Shown: positions 17,630 to 26,838 of the stretch, piece after piece
Layout of the letters: each line of letters starts with the position of its first letter
Numbering within the stretch: the stretch's first letter is position 1
Source of the DNA: Mesorhizobium amorphae CCNWGS0123
GTDB lineage: Bacteria > Pseudomonadota > Alphaproteobacteria > Rhizobiales > Rhizobiaceae
Assembly (NCBI RefSeq): GCF_001686985.1
Contig: NZ_CP015318.1
Span: 3,036,001 to 3,100,000, forward strand
DNA: 64,000 bases
Direction of reading: 5' to 3'
Position numbers and translations under genes: made by a program
The notes under the pieces: generated by a model
Told to the model about the DNA's origin: nothing
What the model saw: the letters and a program-made list of their open reading frames with translations, nothing else
The model's database searches: none

Positions 17630-18616
17630 ATGCCGGGCTGGGTGGGTGAGGGCTGGGAGCTTCTGAAGGAGAGCATCAGCGGCTTCGTAAACGACAACGC
17701 CTTGAGCCACGGCGCCGCGATGGCCTTTTATGCCACCACGTCGCTGGCGCCGATCCTGCTCATCATCGTTGCCATCGCAGGCTTCGCCTTCGGCAATGAT
17801 GCCGCCGAGCTCGCCCTTTCGGCGCAGATTTCAGGGGTGATGGGTCCGCAGAGCGCCGACCTCTTGCAGGCCGCGATCGAAACCGCGTCGCAGAAATCGG
17901 CAAGCACATTGGCCACGATATTGGGCTTGGTGACCCTGATTTTCACCGCATCAGGCGTCTTCGGCGAAATGCAGCTTTCGCTGAACGAGATCTGGAAGGT
18001 CAGGCCGAGCGGTACATCGTTTTCACGATTGGTGCGGGCTCGCGCTGCAAGTCTGGGTCTGGTGGCCGCTCTGGGTTTCATGCTGCTCGTGTCGCTGGCG
18101 GCGAGCACGGCGATCTCGGCCCTCGGCGACATCATCAACGCGCATCTGCCCTTTGGCGAACTGATCGTGAGTGCAATCAACACGATCGTGTCTTTTGTCC
18201 TGATCGCCCTGCTGTTCGCCGCAATCTACAAGGTCCTGCCTGACAGGACCCTGAGATGGCGCGACGTCACCATCGGCTCGATCGTGACCGCATTTCTTTT
18301 CACGGTCGGCAAGTCGTTGATCGGCTGGTACATCGGAACAAGCGCCATCGCGACGTCATACGGGGCGGCCGGCGCGCTGCTGGTCGTGCTGCTCTGGGTA
18401 TACTATTCAACGCAGATATTTCTGTTCGGCGCAGAGATCACCCGAGCCTATTCCATCAGGCAGGGGAGCCGGCCCGATCTGGCACCGGTCGTCGCGGCGA
18501 GCACTGGGGCAAGGCGGGCGGATCGAAGCGCGTCGAAGACCGAGATCGTCATGTGGATTGTCCTCAGCAGCCTGGTCACGGCGGCTATTTCACGAATCCG
18601 CCGGACCGACAAATAA
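17630..18616 (+). CDS. YihY/virulence factor BrkB family membrane protein
   Basis: A 328-residue inner-membrane protein with about six hydrophobic helices. The N-terminal signature NDNALSHGAAMAFYATTSLAPILLII and the later GVFGEMQLSLNEIWKV, plus ATSYGAAGALLVVLLWVYYSTQIFLFGAEITRAY, are family hallmarks. These proteins were once called ribonuclease BN; their function is still unclear. The C-terminal 60 residues end with another short helix. An EcfG-type promoter lies upstream and a short-chain dehydrogenase gene follows 80 bases downstream, so the two may be one stress transcript. Confidence 0.9.
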   Translation: MPGWVGEGWELLKESISGFVNDNALSHGAAMAFYATTSLAPILLIIVAIAGFAFGNDAAELALSAQISGVMGPQSADLLQAAIETASQKSASTLATILGLVTLIFTASGVFGEMQLSLNEIWKVRPSGTSFSRLVRARAASLGLVAALGFMLLVSLAASTAISALGDIINAHLPFGELIVSAINTIVSFVLIALLFAAIYKVLPDRTLRWRDVTIGSIVTAFLFTVGKSLIGWYIGTSAIATSYGAAGALLVVLLWVYYSTQIFLFGAEITRAYSIRQGSRPDLAPVVAASTGARRADRSASKTEIVMWIVLSSLVTAAISRIRRTDK

Positions 18617-18696
18617 GCCTGAGCACTTCGACAGCGGTTCGACGCCGCCAACCTTTTGTGTCCGCCGGCGTTGTCCTTCCAGCGAAGGAGAAACCG

Positions 18697-19674
18697 ATGC
18701 TGACAAAATCCAACACCTCGAAAGCCACGCAAAAGCAGCGGCGCGTGCAGCGCAAGGTCGATGCCGACGATCGCCGCAAGTCGAAGGCGAAATCAAAATC
18801 GAATGGCGCCATGCAGGCGGGCGCGCGAAACTATCCCGAGCCGCCTTTCCCGAAGCAGCATCACCCCAAGCCCGGCGAAGAGTGGAAGATCGAGCCGGCG
18901 CCGCTCTATGACGCGCCGTTCTGGCAGGGCTCGAAAAAGCTCGATGGCAAGGTGGCGCTGATCACCGGCGGCGATTCCGGCATCGGCCGGGCGGTCGCCG
19001 TCCTGTTCGCGCGCGAGGGCGCCGACATCGCCATCGCCTATCTCAGCGAGGACCGCGACGCCGAGACGACGAAGCAGGCGGTCGAGGCCGAGGGCCGCCG
19101 CTGCCTGGCGCTGCGCGGCGATGTCGCCAGCCGCGCCTTCTGCCGCCGCGCGGTGGAACGGACACTGAAGCAGTTCGGCGGTCTCGACGTGCTGGTCAAC
19201 AACGCAGCGTTCCAGGTGCATTCGGTCGATTTCACCGACCTTACCGAGGAGCATTTCGACACCACGCTGAAGACCAATCTCTACGGCTATTTCCATATGG
19301 CGCAGGAGGCGGTGCCGCACATGAGGCCGGGTTCGGCCATCATCAACACCGGCTCGGTCACCGGCATCGACGGCTCGAAGCATCTGGTCGACTATTCCAT
19401 GACCAAGGGCGGCATCCACGCCTTCACCCGTGCGTTGTCGGGCAGTCTCATCGGCAAGGGCATCCGCGTCAATGCGGTGGCACCGGGGCCGGTATGGACC
19501 CCGCTCAATCCGTCGGAGAAGGAGGCCGAGGACGTCTCGGTGTTCGGTGCGAAGACACCGATGAAGCGCCCGGCGCAGCCGGAGGAGATCGCGCCGGCCT
19601 ATGTGTTCCTGGCCTCGCCGCAATGCTCCAGCTACATCACCGGCGAGATCCTGCCGATCGTTGGCGGGTATTGA
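18697..19674 (+). CDS. short-chain dehydrogenase/reductase with Lys-rich N-terminus
   Basis: A 325-residue SDR. Residues 1-36 are strongly basic (repeated KSK). A Pro-rich stretch leads to the Rossmann motif TGGDSGIG at about 90-97; NNAA, the catalytic Ser in NTGSVTG, and YSMTK follow, with a C-terminal SSYITGEILPIVGGY. The long N-terminal extension is that of the YghA/YdaD-type SDR group, often stress-induced. NAD(P)-dependent oxidoreduction is certain by family; the substrate is not. An AAGGAG site precedes the ATG at 18697. It lies 80 bases after brkB. Confidence 0.9.
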   Translation: MLTKSNTSKATQKQRRVQRKVDADDRRKSKAKSKSNGAMQAGARNYPEPPFPKQHHPKPGEEWKIEPAPLYDAPFWQGSKKLDGKVALITGGDSGIGRAVAVLFAREGADIAIAYLSEDRDAETTKQAVEAEGRRCLALRGDVASRAFCRRAVERTLKQFGGLDVLVNNAAFQVHSVDFTDLTEEHFDTTLKTNLYGYFHMAQEAVPHMRPGSAIINTGSVTGIDGSKHLVDYSMTKGGIHAFTRALSGSLIGKGIRVNAVAPGPVWTPLNPSEKEAEDVSVFGAKTPMKRPAQPEEIAPAYVFLASPQCSSYITGEILPIVGGY

Positions 19675-19777
19675 TCTGGTTGGCTCCTGAATCGGCCGCT
19701 CACTCAGCATCCATGGGCGGAAACCTATGCCCCATGACAGGGCTCGACTCCGTGCGGAAAGAATTTCGTTTCCGTTT

Positions 19778-19802
19778 GGAACAAGGCGGGAGACTGGCTG
19801 TT
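19778..19802 (+). promoter_or_regulatory. EcfG-type promoter for the ferritin-like gene
   Basis: GGAAC, 17 bases, GTT, located 50 bases before ATG 19853. Confidence 0.75.
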
Positions 19803-19852
19803 TCCTAAGACCTCATGTCGAGGCGAGGGAACAACCAAGAAGGACCAACCCT

Positions 19853-20359
19853 ATGGCGACCAAGGCTGCATCGAAGGGTCTGAATGAACTCTTCCACGAC
19901 ACACTCAAGGACATGTATTTCGCCGAGAAGAAGATTCTCATCACGTTGCCAAAGATGGCAAAGGCAGCGCAAAGCGAGGCTCTGAAATTGGCATTCGAAA
20001 AGCATCGCAATCAGACCGAAGAGCATGTTGCTCGCCTCGAGGAGGTCTTCGAGGTGATCGACAAGAAACCGGCTGGCAAAACCTGTGCCGCCATCATGGG
20101 CATCACCGAGGAAGGCGCCGAGATCATCAAGGAATATAAGGGCTCGCCGTCTCTGGATGCCGGCCTCCTGGCGGCAGCACAGGCCGTCGAGCACTATGAG
20201 ATCTCGCGCTATGGCACGCTGCGGACCTGGGCATCCGAACTCGGACTGACCGAGGCGGTCAATCTCCTGGACCTGACGCTGATCGAGGAGAAGGAAACCG
20301 ACGCCGCGCTCACCGAACTTGCTGGCTCGGCCGTCAACGTGGCGGCGGAAGCCGCGTAA
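19853..20359 (+). CDS. DUF892 (YciE/YciF) ferritin-like protein
   Basis: A 168-residue four-helix ferritin-like protein. The opening KGLNELFHDTLKDMYFAEKKILITLPKMAKAA and the metal-ligand-bearing helices (HRNQTEEHVARLEEVF, AAQAVEHYEISRYGTL, EEKETDAALTEL) match DUF892. Such proteins bind a di-iron centre in E. coli YciF and are part of stress regulons. It has its own EcfG-type promoter. The ATG at 19853 was chosen because family members start at this residue. Confidence 0.9.
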   Translation: MATKAASKGLNELFHDTLKDMYFAEKKILITLPKMAKAAQSEALKLAFEKHRNQTEEHVARLEEVFEVIDKKPAGKTCAAIMGITEEGAEIIKEYKGSPSLDAGLLAAAQAVEHYEISRYGTLRTWASELGLTEAVNLLDLTLIEEKETDAALTELAGSAVNVAAEAA

Positions 20360-20450
20360 CGGCAGCCAGACATCCCCTCTCTTCTCGTCCCGAGCCCTGG
20401 CGATCGGTCACCAGGGCTCGGAGAACTACTTTCAAACAGATGGCTCCGGA

Positions 20451-20475
20451 GGAACATTAGCCCGTTCTAAAAGTT
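20451..20475 (+). promoter_or_regulatory. EcfG-type promoter for a 40-residue peptide gene
   Basis: GGAAC, 17 bases, GTT, 30 bases before the ATG at 20506. Confidence 0.7.
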
Positions 20476-20505
20476 CTACACCCAACACTGTTGAGGTGAT
20501 CGAAA

Positions 20506-20628
20506 ATGGCATTTGTGGTGGTTCATTTCCTCGGCTTGACGGTTCAGGATTTCGTGGGCGGGGTGGTGCCGTTACTGGCCTGCGTTCTCTTCTTCCATAT
20601 TGTGTTGAGGGGCAGTCCGAACCGCTAG
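20506..20628 (+). CDS. 40-residue hydrophobic peptide
   Basis: ATG to TAG of 41 codons encoding a mostly hydrophobic peptide (MAFVVVHFLG start, VVPLLACVLFFHIV middle, RGSPNR end), likely one membrane helix. GAGGTG lies seven bases before the ATG, and an EcfG-type promoter starts 55 bases upstream. I do not recognise a family. The promoter and ribosome binding site together make it a credible stress-induced membrane peptide. Confidence 0.5.
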   Translation: MAFVVVHFLGLTVQDFVGGVVPLLACVLFFHIVLRGSPNR

Positions 20629-20736
20629 GAGCAATGGGCTCTGGACACAGGTATGGTGATCCGTCGAAAGGCCCAGCAAGCAGGAATGAGCCAGGGCCCG
20701 GCGACAACCGGGCCATCAATCCTCCTTTCGAGACCG

Positions 20737-20886
20737 ATGATCAGAAAACTCAAATCCGGAAAATACCGCCTTTATTCGCGCAAGGAGGATGAAAAGACCG
20801 GCCGCCGCCGGAACCTCGGCACGTTTGACACCCGCGAGGCGGCCGAAAAGCACGAACGCGAGGTGCAGTATTTCAAGCGGCATTGA
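20737..20886 (+). CDS. small basic conserved hypothetical protein
   Basis: A 49-residue, strongly basic protein (MIRKLKSGKYRLYSRKEDEKTGRR..., then NLGTFDTREAAEKHEREVQYFKRH). The same kind of small protein occurs across rhizobia without a known role; the SGKYRLYSRK and AEKHEREVQYFK segments are its typical features. It lies 108 bases after the 40-residue peptide gene and may share its stress promoter. Confidence 0.7.
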   Translation: MIRKLKSGKYRLYSRKEDEKTGRRRNLGTFDTREAAEKHEREVQYFKRH

Positions 20887-21031
20887 GGGGAAATCATGCC
20901 AGCGACTGGCGCGCACGATGCACCGCTGATGACGCCCCCAATTGTCATGCCGCGCGGCCGCGTCGGCATGAAAATTTTCGCCAGTTCGCTGGTCTCCTGC
21001 AGGCTTCGCGACGGATTGGCCTGCATGTTTC

Positions 21032-22186
21032 TCAAGCGATCTTGACGCGCCTCGTCACTTGGCCATTGCTCTCCCAGTATGTGTGCTTCTTGGCGATCAA
21101 GGGATCGTCCATTGCTGGTTGAACCTGTCCCGTTGTGCTGACCGCGCGCGAGGTCACCGTGTGTTCTCCCGGCGACGGGTTTGCCCAGGGCAGGGACCAG
21201 ATTTTCCAGGCATGCTCGGCCTCCTCACTGTGGTCGATGGTCGCCGGCGCCCAGGGCGCTTGATCGATTTGCACTTCGACCCGGTCGATCGGCGCCCCCC
21301 AGGCTGCTCCGACGATGGCGTAGTCCGAGCCTTTCCGGGTGACCTTCGCGGGTGCCGACTTTAGCAGCGCCCGGCCCACCGAGGTCTCGGCCCACACGGT
21401 CTCGCCATTGTGGTCTTCCTCCCGGATGGTGACATAGTCGCGGGCCATCATAACGCTCATGAACCTTGTGTCGCGAACCTCGATGCGCTTCAGCCACTTG
21501 ACATTGGCGATCCCGTACCAGCCCGGAGCAATAAGCCGCAGCGGGAAACCATTGGGCGCCGGCAAGGCGGCGCCGTTCATTTCATAGCAGAGTAGATTGT
21601 CGGGGTTCATCGCGTCGGCGAGCGACATGCTGCGCGCGAAACTCTGCTTCATCTTGACGTCGCGTATCGGAACCTCGCTTTCGTCAGTTCCGAAAAAGAC
21701 GACCTCGATGCCCTTCTCCAGAACGCCGGCTTCCTCGAGGATCGGCGCGAGCGGCGTCCCTGCCCAACGGGCATTGCCGATGCCGCCGGTGAAAAACGGA
21801 AAACCGTGGTTGCCCGAGCATTCCACGGTGAAAACGACCTCCTGGCGCGGCCGCGCCCTGATGTCGGCGAGCGTCAACTTCAGGGGCTTCTTGACCAGGC
21901 CCCCGATCTCCATGGACCAGGTCTTCTCATCGATCGTCGGTCGATTGAAATGCGAGATGCTGAAGAACTTGTCGTTTGGCGTTATCCAGCTATCCAGATC
22001 CTCCCAGACAAGCTGCGTCTTGATTCCATCCGGATTGGGATTTTCGGTCGGCTGGTCCAGCCACGGAACAACCTCCTCGCCCGCCTGTGTTGGAAAAGCG
22101 TAGGCTGGCGAGGCACGGATAGCAGCGATTGCGACAAGAGCCGCGCTTCCTTGAATAAGAAGTTCTCTGCGTTGAATTCTATGCAT
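21032..22186 (-). CDS. sulfite-oxidase-type molybdopterin enzyme, Tat-exported
   Basis: A 384-residue periplasmic oxidoreductase of the sulfite oxidase family. The N-terminus has a twin-arginine signal (QRRELLIQG followed by a hydrophobic stretch to AYAF). The molybdenum-ligating Cys lies in VFTVECSGNHGFPFF. The C-terminal half (APIDRVEVQIDQAPW ... GEHTVTSRAVSTTGQVQP) is the dimerisation/Mo-co domain. It would oxidise sulfite or a related substrate; the electron acceptor, usually a cytochrome c, is not adjacent. ATG 22186 is preceded by GGGAGGTAAAC. Confidence 0.9.
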   Translation of the reverse strand: MHRIQRRELLIQGSAALVAIAAIRASPAYAFPTQAGEEVVPWLDQPTENPNPDGIKTQLVWEDLDSWITPNDKFFSISHFNRPTIDEKTWSMEIGGLVKKPLKLTLADIRARPRQEVVFTVECSGNHGFPFFTGGIGNARWAGTPLAPILEEAGVLEKGIEVVFFGTDESEVPIRDVKMKQSFARSMSLADAMNPDNLLCYEMNGAALPAPNGFPLRLIAPGWYGIANVKWLKRIEVRDTRFMSVMMARDYVTIREEDHNGETVWAETSVGRALLKSAPAKVTRKGSDYAIVGAAWGAPIDRVEVQIDQAPWAPATIDHSEEAEHAWKIWSLPWANPSPGEHTVTSRAVSTTGQVQPAMDDPLIAKKHTYWESNGQVTRRVKIA

Positions 22187-22767
22187 GTTGTTTACCTCCC
22201 AGTTGATCCGGAACAGGCTGCAACGTGCGTTAGGCCGTAGCCTGACCGCGGATAGGCGACACAATGAAAGTTCGGCCCAGCCGGAAGTATCCGGATAGGT
22301 CAGACAATCACCGACGCACCTCAAGCATGTGAAGTGTTGGGCGAAACTCTAGCGGCGTTTTCGCAATCTAAGAGTGCGCCCTTGAAAAGGAGGTGTCCAC
22401 AACCTGGACGGGACATTGTAACTTTGTGGCATTATACTTTGTGGCATTCCAGACCGAAATCCAGCCCTGTCAAAATCATTGCTGCTCAGACCGCGACAGG
22501 CCGGCCGTGATCTTCGGTGGGATGCGCCAGCGGGTGGCGCCGAAATTGCGCCGGTCAAGCCGGGATTGAGGTTGGCGAGCTCGGCGGTGTCCATACGATT
22601 GAGTTGGGCAGGCGGCGCGCAGTTCGGCGGCCATCGGGGAGGGGCAGCAGCGCTATCCTATCGGCGTCACGCCGAGATGCCGGAGGCACTCTTGGATTCG
22701 CGCAGATTTCTTGGATCGTTCGGCCGCGCGCGGCGTTTCAGGAGCAGCTGAAATGGAGGAACGGAAA
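22187..22767. other. intergenic stretch with a 15-base direct repeat
   Basis: About 580 bases with no supported gene. It contains two copies of ACTTTGTGGCATT (22421-22433 and 22436-22448). The left end is the leader of the sulfite-oxidase gene, the right end of the DUF2934 gene. No recognisable sigma motif was found. Confidence 0.4.
22421..22448. repeat. tandem direct repeat, 15-base period
   Basis: ACTTTGTGGCATT occurs twice, two bases apart. It could be a regulator site for the divergent neighbours; no binding protein is known. Confidence 0.6.
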
Positions 22768-23091
22768 ATGGGCGACGATCGGTTGGCAAAGATCAGGCAG
22801 CGTGCCTATGAGATCTGGGAACGGGAAGGCCGGCTGTTCGGCAATCACGAGCGGCACTGGAACCAGGCCCAGGCGGAAATCGACCGCGAGGCGGCCCTGC
22901 CGCTGACGGCGGGCGACGCCCTGCCGGAAACCCGCGAGATCGCCAGCTCCGACATTCTGACGGTCGAGGAACTGGCCATGCGCACCGGCATATCGGGCGA
23001 CGAGGCGCGGGAGCTGATCGACAGGCTGGGCAGTGACCGCGCCGCGATCGAGTCAGCCGCGCGCAGCCTCAAGGCGAGACGGCGGCTTTAG
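22768..23091 (+). CDS. DUF2934-domain protein
   Basis: A 107-residue protein whose N-terminal 40 residues match DUF2934 (RLAKIRQRAYEIWEREGR, HWNQAQAEIDRE). A C-terminal extension (TVEELAMRTGISGDEARELIDRLG) looks like a small helix-turn-helix or helical hairpin, absent from the shortest family members. I chose ATG 22768, with GGAGG 9 bases upstream, because it matches the family's start. A paralogue without the extension lies at 57017-57256. Function unknown. Confidence 0.75.
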   Translation: MGDDRLAKIRQRAYEIWEREGRLFGNHERHWNQAQAEIDREAALPLTAGDALPETREIASSDILTVEELAMRTGISGDEARELIDRLGSDRAAIESAARSLKARRRL

Positions 23092-23121
23092 CTTCGGGCT
23101 GCATTGAACCGAACGGCCCGG

Positions 23122-23174
23122 CCGCGTCAGCGGCCTCTCTGTCATGCAAACCCGCGTCAGCGGCCCCTCCGTCA
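23122..23174. repeat. imperfect tandem repeat, 30-base period
   Basis: CCGCGTCAGCGGCC followed by CTCTGTCA or CTCCGTCA, at 23122-23144 and 23152-23174. It lies upstream of the stress promoter at 23205. Confidence 0.5.
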
Positions 23175-23204
23175 GACAGCCTCAGCGGCCTTCGCCGGCA
23201 CGCG

Positions 23205-23229
23205 GGAACAGGTGGCGCCGAAGCGCGTT
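23205..23229 (+). promoter_or_regulatory. EcfG-type promoter for a 57-residue protein
   Basis: GGAAC, 17 bases, GTT, ending 22 bases before ATG 23252. Confidence 0.75.
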
Positions 23230-23251
23230 GATCTTTGTCAGGAGACCAAAA

Positions 23252-23425
23252 ATGTCTGTCCACAAGACGACTGTCCACAAGGAAGACTACCGGACAAATC
23301 GGGCCGACTACCTGATTGCGAGGTCGCCGATCCCAAAGGTCGAGCCCAAGCCGAAGAAGCGACCGTCCCGGCCTGATGACCTGCGCCCGATTCGAGTCCC
23401 GAAGCATAGGGTGACGGGTTCATGA
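23252..23425 (+). CDS. 57-residue basic hypothetical protein
   Basis: A small Lys/Arg/Pro-rich protein (MSVHKTTVHKEDYRTNR start; IPKVEPKPKKRPSRPDD middle). CAGGAG lies just upstream of the ATG, and an EcfG-type promoter ends 22 bases before it. No family is recognised. Likely cytosolic and unstructured. Confidence 0.6.
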   Translation: MSVHKTTVHKEDYRTNRADYLIARSPIPKVEPKPKKRPSRPDDLRPIRVPKHRVTGS

Positions 23426-23458
23426 ATACAGTCCCGATCCGTTAGTCCGCCTATGCGC

Positions 23459-23610
23459 ATGGCCTTTGCCGACCCCTCGAGACCAAATCCATTCGCTTTC
23501 GCGCCCGTTCCTTTGTCGCCTTCACGCTGACGCCGGAGGCGCCTTTGGGCTGGAGAGCCTCGACCGCTGGATCGGCAACTCGCCGGGCTATTTCGCCGGC
23601 CGTCCGGTGC
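23459..23610 (+). pseudogene. remnant of the minC 5' end
   Basis: About 150 bases match the first 52 codons of the intact minC at 29195-29347 almost base for base. Differences are an ATG instead of GTG, a one-base loss just before GAGACC, and a seven-base loss after CCTTTGG, so the frame is broken twice. Similarity starts at codon 1 and stops at the codons for GRPV. It has the same orientation as minC, sits 24 bases from the end of the RND pump gene, and has none of the minC upstream sequence. Confidence 0.9.
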
Positions 23611-23634
23611 GCCCGACGCGGCGAGTTCGTAATC

Positions 23635-26600
23635 CTACTCGGCGGCCGTCTCCGATGGCGCCTCTGCCGGCCCCGAGGGCTCGGCAGAGGCACGGGGCTT
23701 GCGCCGTGAAAACAGCGACCTGAGCGCGACGTAGAACACCGGCGTCAGGAACAGGCCGACGAAGGTGACGCCGAGCATGCCGGAGAACACTGCGGTGCCG
23801 AGCGACTGGCGCATTTCTGCGCCCGGGCCCGTTGCGATCATCAGCGGCACGACGCCGAGGATGAACGAGAAGGCGGTCATCAGGATCGGCCGCAGCCTGA
23901 GTCGGCAGGCTTCGACGGCAGCCTCGGCGGCCGACAGGCCGCGTTCCTGCGCCTGCCGCGCGAATTCGACGATCAGGATCGCGTTCTTGGCGGCAAGCCC
24001 GATCAGCACGATGAGGCCGATCTGCACGAGGATGTTGTTGTCCAGCCCTCGGAAAGACACGCCGAGCAACGCCGCGAGCACGCCGAGCGGCACCACCAGC
24101 ACAATGGCGAACGGCAGCACCCAGCTTTCATATTGCGCCGCCAGCGCCAGGAACACGAACAGCACCGACAGTCCGAAAATATAGACAGCGGCATTGCCGG
24201 TGTTGCGCTCTTGATAGGCGAGTTCGGTCCATTCATAGGAGGTACCGGCCGGCAGCGTCTTTGCCGTGATCCCTTCCATCAATGCCAGCGCGTCGCCCGT
24301 GGAAACGCCGGGCGCGGCGTTGCCCTGCAGCGGCACCGAGACGTACATGTTGTAGCGCTGGACCAGCGCCGGACCGGTGACGTCGCGGATCTCGATCAAC
24401 GTGCCGAGCGGAACCAGCGCGCCGGTCGCCGAGCGCACCTTCAGTTTCAAAATGTCGGCGCGATCGAGGCGGAACGCCTGGTCGGCCTGCGCCCGCACCT
24501 GGTAGACGCGCCCGAAAGCGTTGAAGTCGTTGACATAGGCGGTGCCCAAATTGATCGACAGCGTCTCGAAGATGTTGGGGATCGGCACGTTCAGGATGCG
24601 CGCCTTGTCGCGATCGATCGCCAGGAAGAATTGCGGGCTCGACGCGGAGAACGTGGTGAACACGCCCGTCAGCCCCGGCGTCTTGTTGGCCTTGCCGGCG
24701 ATTTCGTAGGCAAGCGCCAGGATCTGCCGCATGTCGGCGCTGTTGCGCTCCTGGATCTGCAGCTTGAAGCCGCCGGCATTGCCGACGCCGCGGATCGGCG
24801 GCGGCGGCAGTGCGATAATGAAGGCTTCCTTGATGCTTTGCAGGCTACCGAACAGATTGCCGATGACCTGGGTCGCCGACTGGCCGGCTTTCAGTCGCTC
24901 GTCAAACGGCTTGAACCTGGCGAAGATCACGCCTTGGTTGCTGGCGTTGGTGAAGGTCGCGCCGGAGAAGCCGGCGAAGGCGACTGCGTAGTCGACGCCT
25001 GGCGTTTTCTGGATAATCTGCGACGCCTGCTGGATGACCGCATCGGTCCTCGACAGCGAGGCGCCGTCCGGCAACTGGACGACGACGATCGCATAGCCCT
25101 GGTCGAGCGACGGAATGAAACCGCGCGGCACCGCCTGCACCATGTAGACCGTGGCGCAGATGAGGGCCGCGAAAACGGCCAGCATGGCGGTGATCGCTAT
25201 CCACGAGCCGACCAGCACGCGGACGATGCCCGAATACCAATGGGCGACCCTGTCGAAGCCGCGATTGAAGCCGTCGGCGAGCGCCCGCCCGAACCGCGCC
25301 AGGAAAAAGCGCGGCGGCGCCGCCGCGGCGTGGTGCGGCTTGAACAGCAGTGCGGCCAGCGCCGGCGAAAGCGTCAGCGAATTGAATGCCGAGATCGCCG
25401 TCGACACCGCGATGGTGATCGCAAACTGCAGGTAGAACTGCCCGGAAATGCCGGGGATGAAGGCTGTCGGTACGAACACGGCTATCAGCACCAGCGAGAT
25501 CGCGATGACCGCCGTTCCGACTTCGTCCATGGTCAGGTGCGACGCCGGATTGGGCGCCAGCCCTTCGGCGATATTGCGCTCGACGTTCTCGACCACGACG
25601 ATCGCATCGTCGACGACGATGCCGATCGCCAGAACGAGGCCGAACAGCGTCAGCATGTTGAGCGAGAAGCCGGCGGCGTAAAGCACCGCCAGCGTGCCGA
25701 TCAGCGACACGGGGATCGCCACGATCGGCACGATCGCCATGCGCCACGATTGCAGGAAGACGATGATGACGATGATGACCAGCAGCATCGCTTCGAGGAT
25801 CGTCTTGTAGACCTCCTGGATCGACTCGGCGACGAACTCGGTCGGATTATAGACGATGTCGTAGCTCAACCCCTTCGGGAAGTCGCGGGAAAGCTCCTTC
25901 ATCTTGTCCTGGATCTCCGCGGCTGCGGCGAGCGCATTGGTGCCCGGCCGCTGGAAGATGGCGAGCGCCACCGCCGGTTTGCCGTTGAGATAGGAGTTGG
26001 TGACGTAATCCTTGGCGCCGAGCTCGATGCGCGCCACGTCCTGCAGCGAGATCAGGCGGCCGTCGTCGGTCGATTTGACGATCACATATCGGAAGTCGCG
26101 CGCGTCGTTGAAACGGCCTTGCGTGGTGACCGTGTACTGGAACGCCGTGCCGGTGTTGGTCGGCGGCGCGCCGATCGAGCCGCCCGACACCTGAACGTTC
26201 TGGTCGCGCAGTGCCTGCACCACATCGCCCGAGGTCATCCCCAGGGCGGACAGTTTTTCCGGATCGAGCCAGATGCGCAGCGAATATTCGCGTTCGCCGA
26301 AGATGATGAGGTCGCCGACGCCGTCTAACCTGAGGAGTATGTCGCGCACCCGCGAGCGGGCGTAGTTCGAGACGTAGAGCTGGTCGTAGGTATTGTCGGG
26401 CGACAGCATGTGCACGACCATCATCAGGTCGGGCGAGCTCTTGGTCGTGGTGATGCCGAGGCGGCGGACTTCTTCGGGCAGGCGCGCCTCGGCGATCGAC
26501 ACGCGGTTCTGCACCAGCACCTGCGCCTGGTCGAGATCGGTGCCCAGCTTGAAGGTGATGGTCAGCGCCATCGCCCCGTCGCCCGACGAATAGGACGACA

Positions 26601-26838
26601 TGTAGAGCATGCCCTCGACGCCGTTGATCTCCTGCTCGACCGGCGTTGCCACCGTCGCTGCGACCGTCTCGGCGTCGGCGCCCGGATACTGCGCGCGAAC
26701 GACGATGGTCGGCGGCGCGATCTCGGGATATTGCGCGACCGGCAACTGGGTATAAGCAATCCCGCCGAGGATCAGCAGGACGATCGAAACGACCGATGCG
26801 AAGATCGGACGGTCGACGAAGAAATGTGCGAACCTCAT
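23635..26838 (-). CDS. RND multidrug efflux permease (AcrB/HAE1 family)
   Basis: A 1067-residue inner-membrane proton-driven efflux transporter, full length for the HAE1 family. Twelve membrane segments are expected; the first is FVDRPIFASVVSIVLLILGG. The proton-relay Asp pair is visible in GIVVDDAIVVVENVERN, and large periplasmic loops follow segments 1 and 7. It would pump drugs, detergents or plant phenolics through an outer-membrane channel that is not encoded nearby. Its start overlaps the end of the adaptor gene by four bases (ATGA), so both come from one transcript. The exact substrate range cannot be read from sequence. Confidence 0.95.
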   Translation of the reverse strand: MRFAHFFVDRPIFASVVSIVLLILGGIAYTQLPVAQYPEIAPPTIVVRAQYPGADAETVAATVATPVEQEINGVEGMLYMSSYSSGDGAMALTITFKLGTDLDQAQVLVQNRVSIAEARLPEEVRRLGITTTKSSPDLMMVVHMLSPDNTYDQLYVSNYARSRVRDILLRLDGVGDLIIFGEREYSLRIWLDPEKLSALGMTSGDVVQALRDQNVQVSGGSIGAPPTNTGTAFQYTVTTQGRFNDARDFRYVIVKSTDDGRLISLQDVARIELGAKDYVTNSYLNGKPAVALAIFQRPGTNALAAAAEIQDKMKELSRDFPKGLSYDIVYNPTEFVAESIQEVYKTILEAMLLVIIVIIVFLQSWRMAIVPIVAIPVSLIGTLAVLYAAGFSLNMLTLFGLVLAIGIVVDDAIVVVENVERNIAEGLAPNPASHLTMDEVGTAVIAISLVLIAVFVPTAFIPGISGQFYLQFAITIAVSTAISAFNSLTLSPALAALLFKPHHAAAAPPRFFLARFGRALADGFNRGFDRVAHWYSGIVRVLVGSWIAITAMLAVFAALICATVYMVQAVPRGFIPSLDQGYAIVVVQLPDGASLSRTDAVIQQASQIIQKTPGVDYAVAFAGFSGATFTNASNQGVIFARFKPFDERLKAGQSATQVIGNLFGSLQSIKEAFIIALPPPPIRGVGNAGGFKLQIQERNSADMRQILALAYEIAGKANKTPGLTGVFTTFSASSPQFFLAIDRDKARILNVPIPNIFETLSINLGTAYVNDFNAFGRVYQVRAQADQAFRLDRADILKLKVRSATGALVPLGTLIEIRDVTGPALVQRYNMYVSVPLQGNAAPGVSTGDALALMEGITAKTLPAGTSYEWTELAYQERNTGNAAVYIFGLSVLFVFLALAAQYESWVLPFAIVLVVPLGVLAALLGVSFRGLDNNILVQIGLIVLIGLAAKNAILIVEFARQAQERGLSAAEAAVEACRLRLRPILMTAFSFILGVVPLMIATGPGAEMRQSLGTAVFSGMLGVTFVGLFLTPVFYVALRSLFSRRKPRASAEPSGPAEAPSETAAE

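Noticed and set aside
17233..17649. 138-codon frame crossing the csbD-brkB spacer
   Set aside because: No domain, no ribosome binding site, and it overlaps two promoters and the brkB start.
24133..26328. Very long open frame (731 codons) antisense to the RND permease
   Set aside because: It is a shadow of high-GC coding on the other strand; composition is Arg/Asp/Gly-rich with no domain, while the antisense RND gene has clear motifs across its length.
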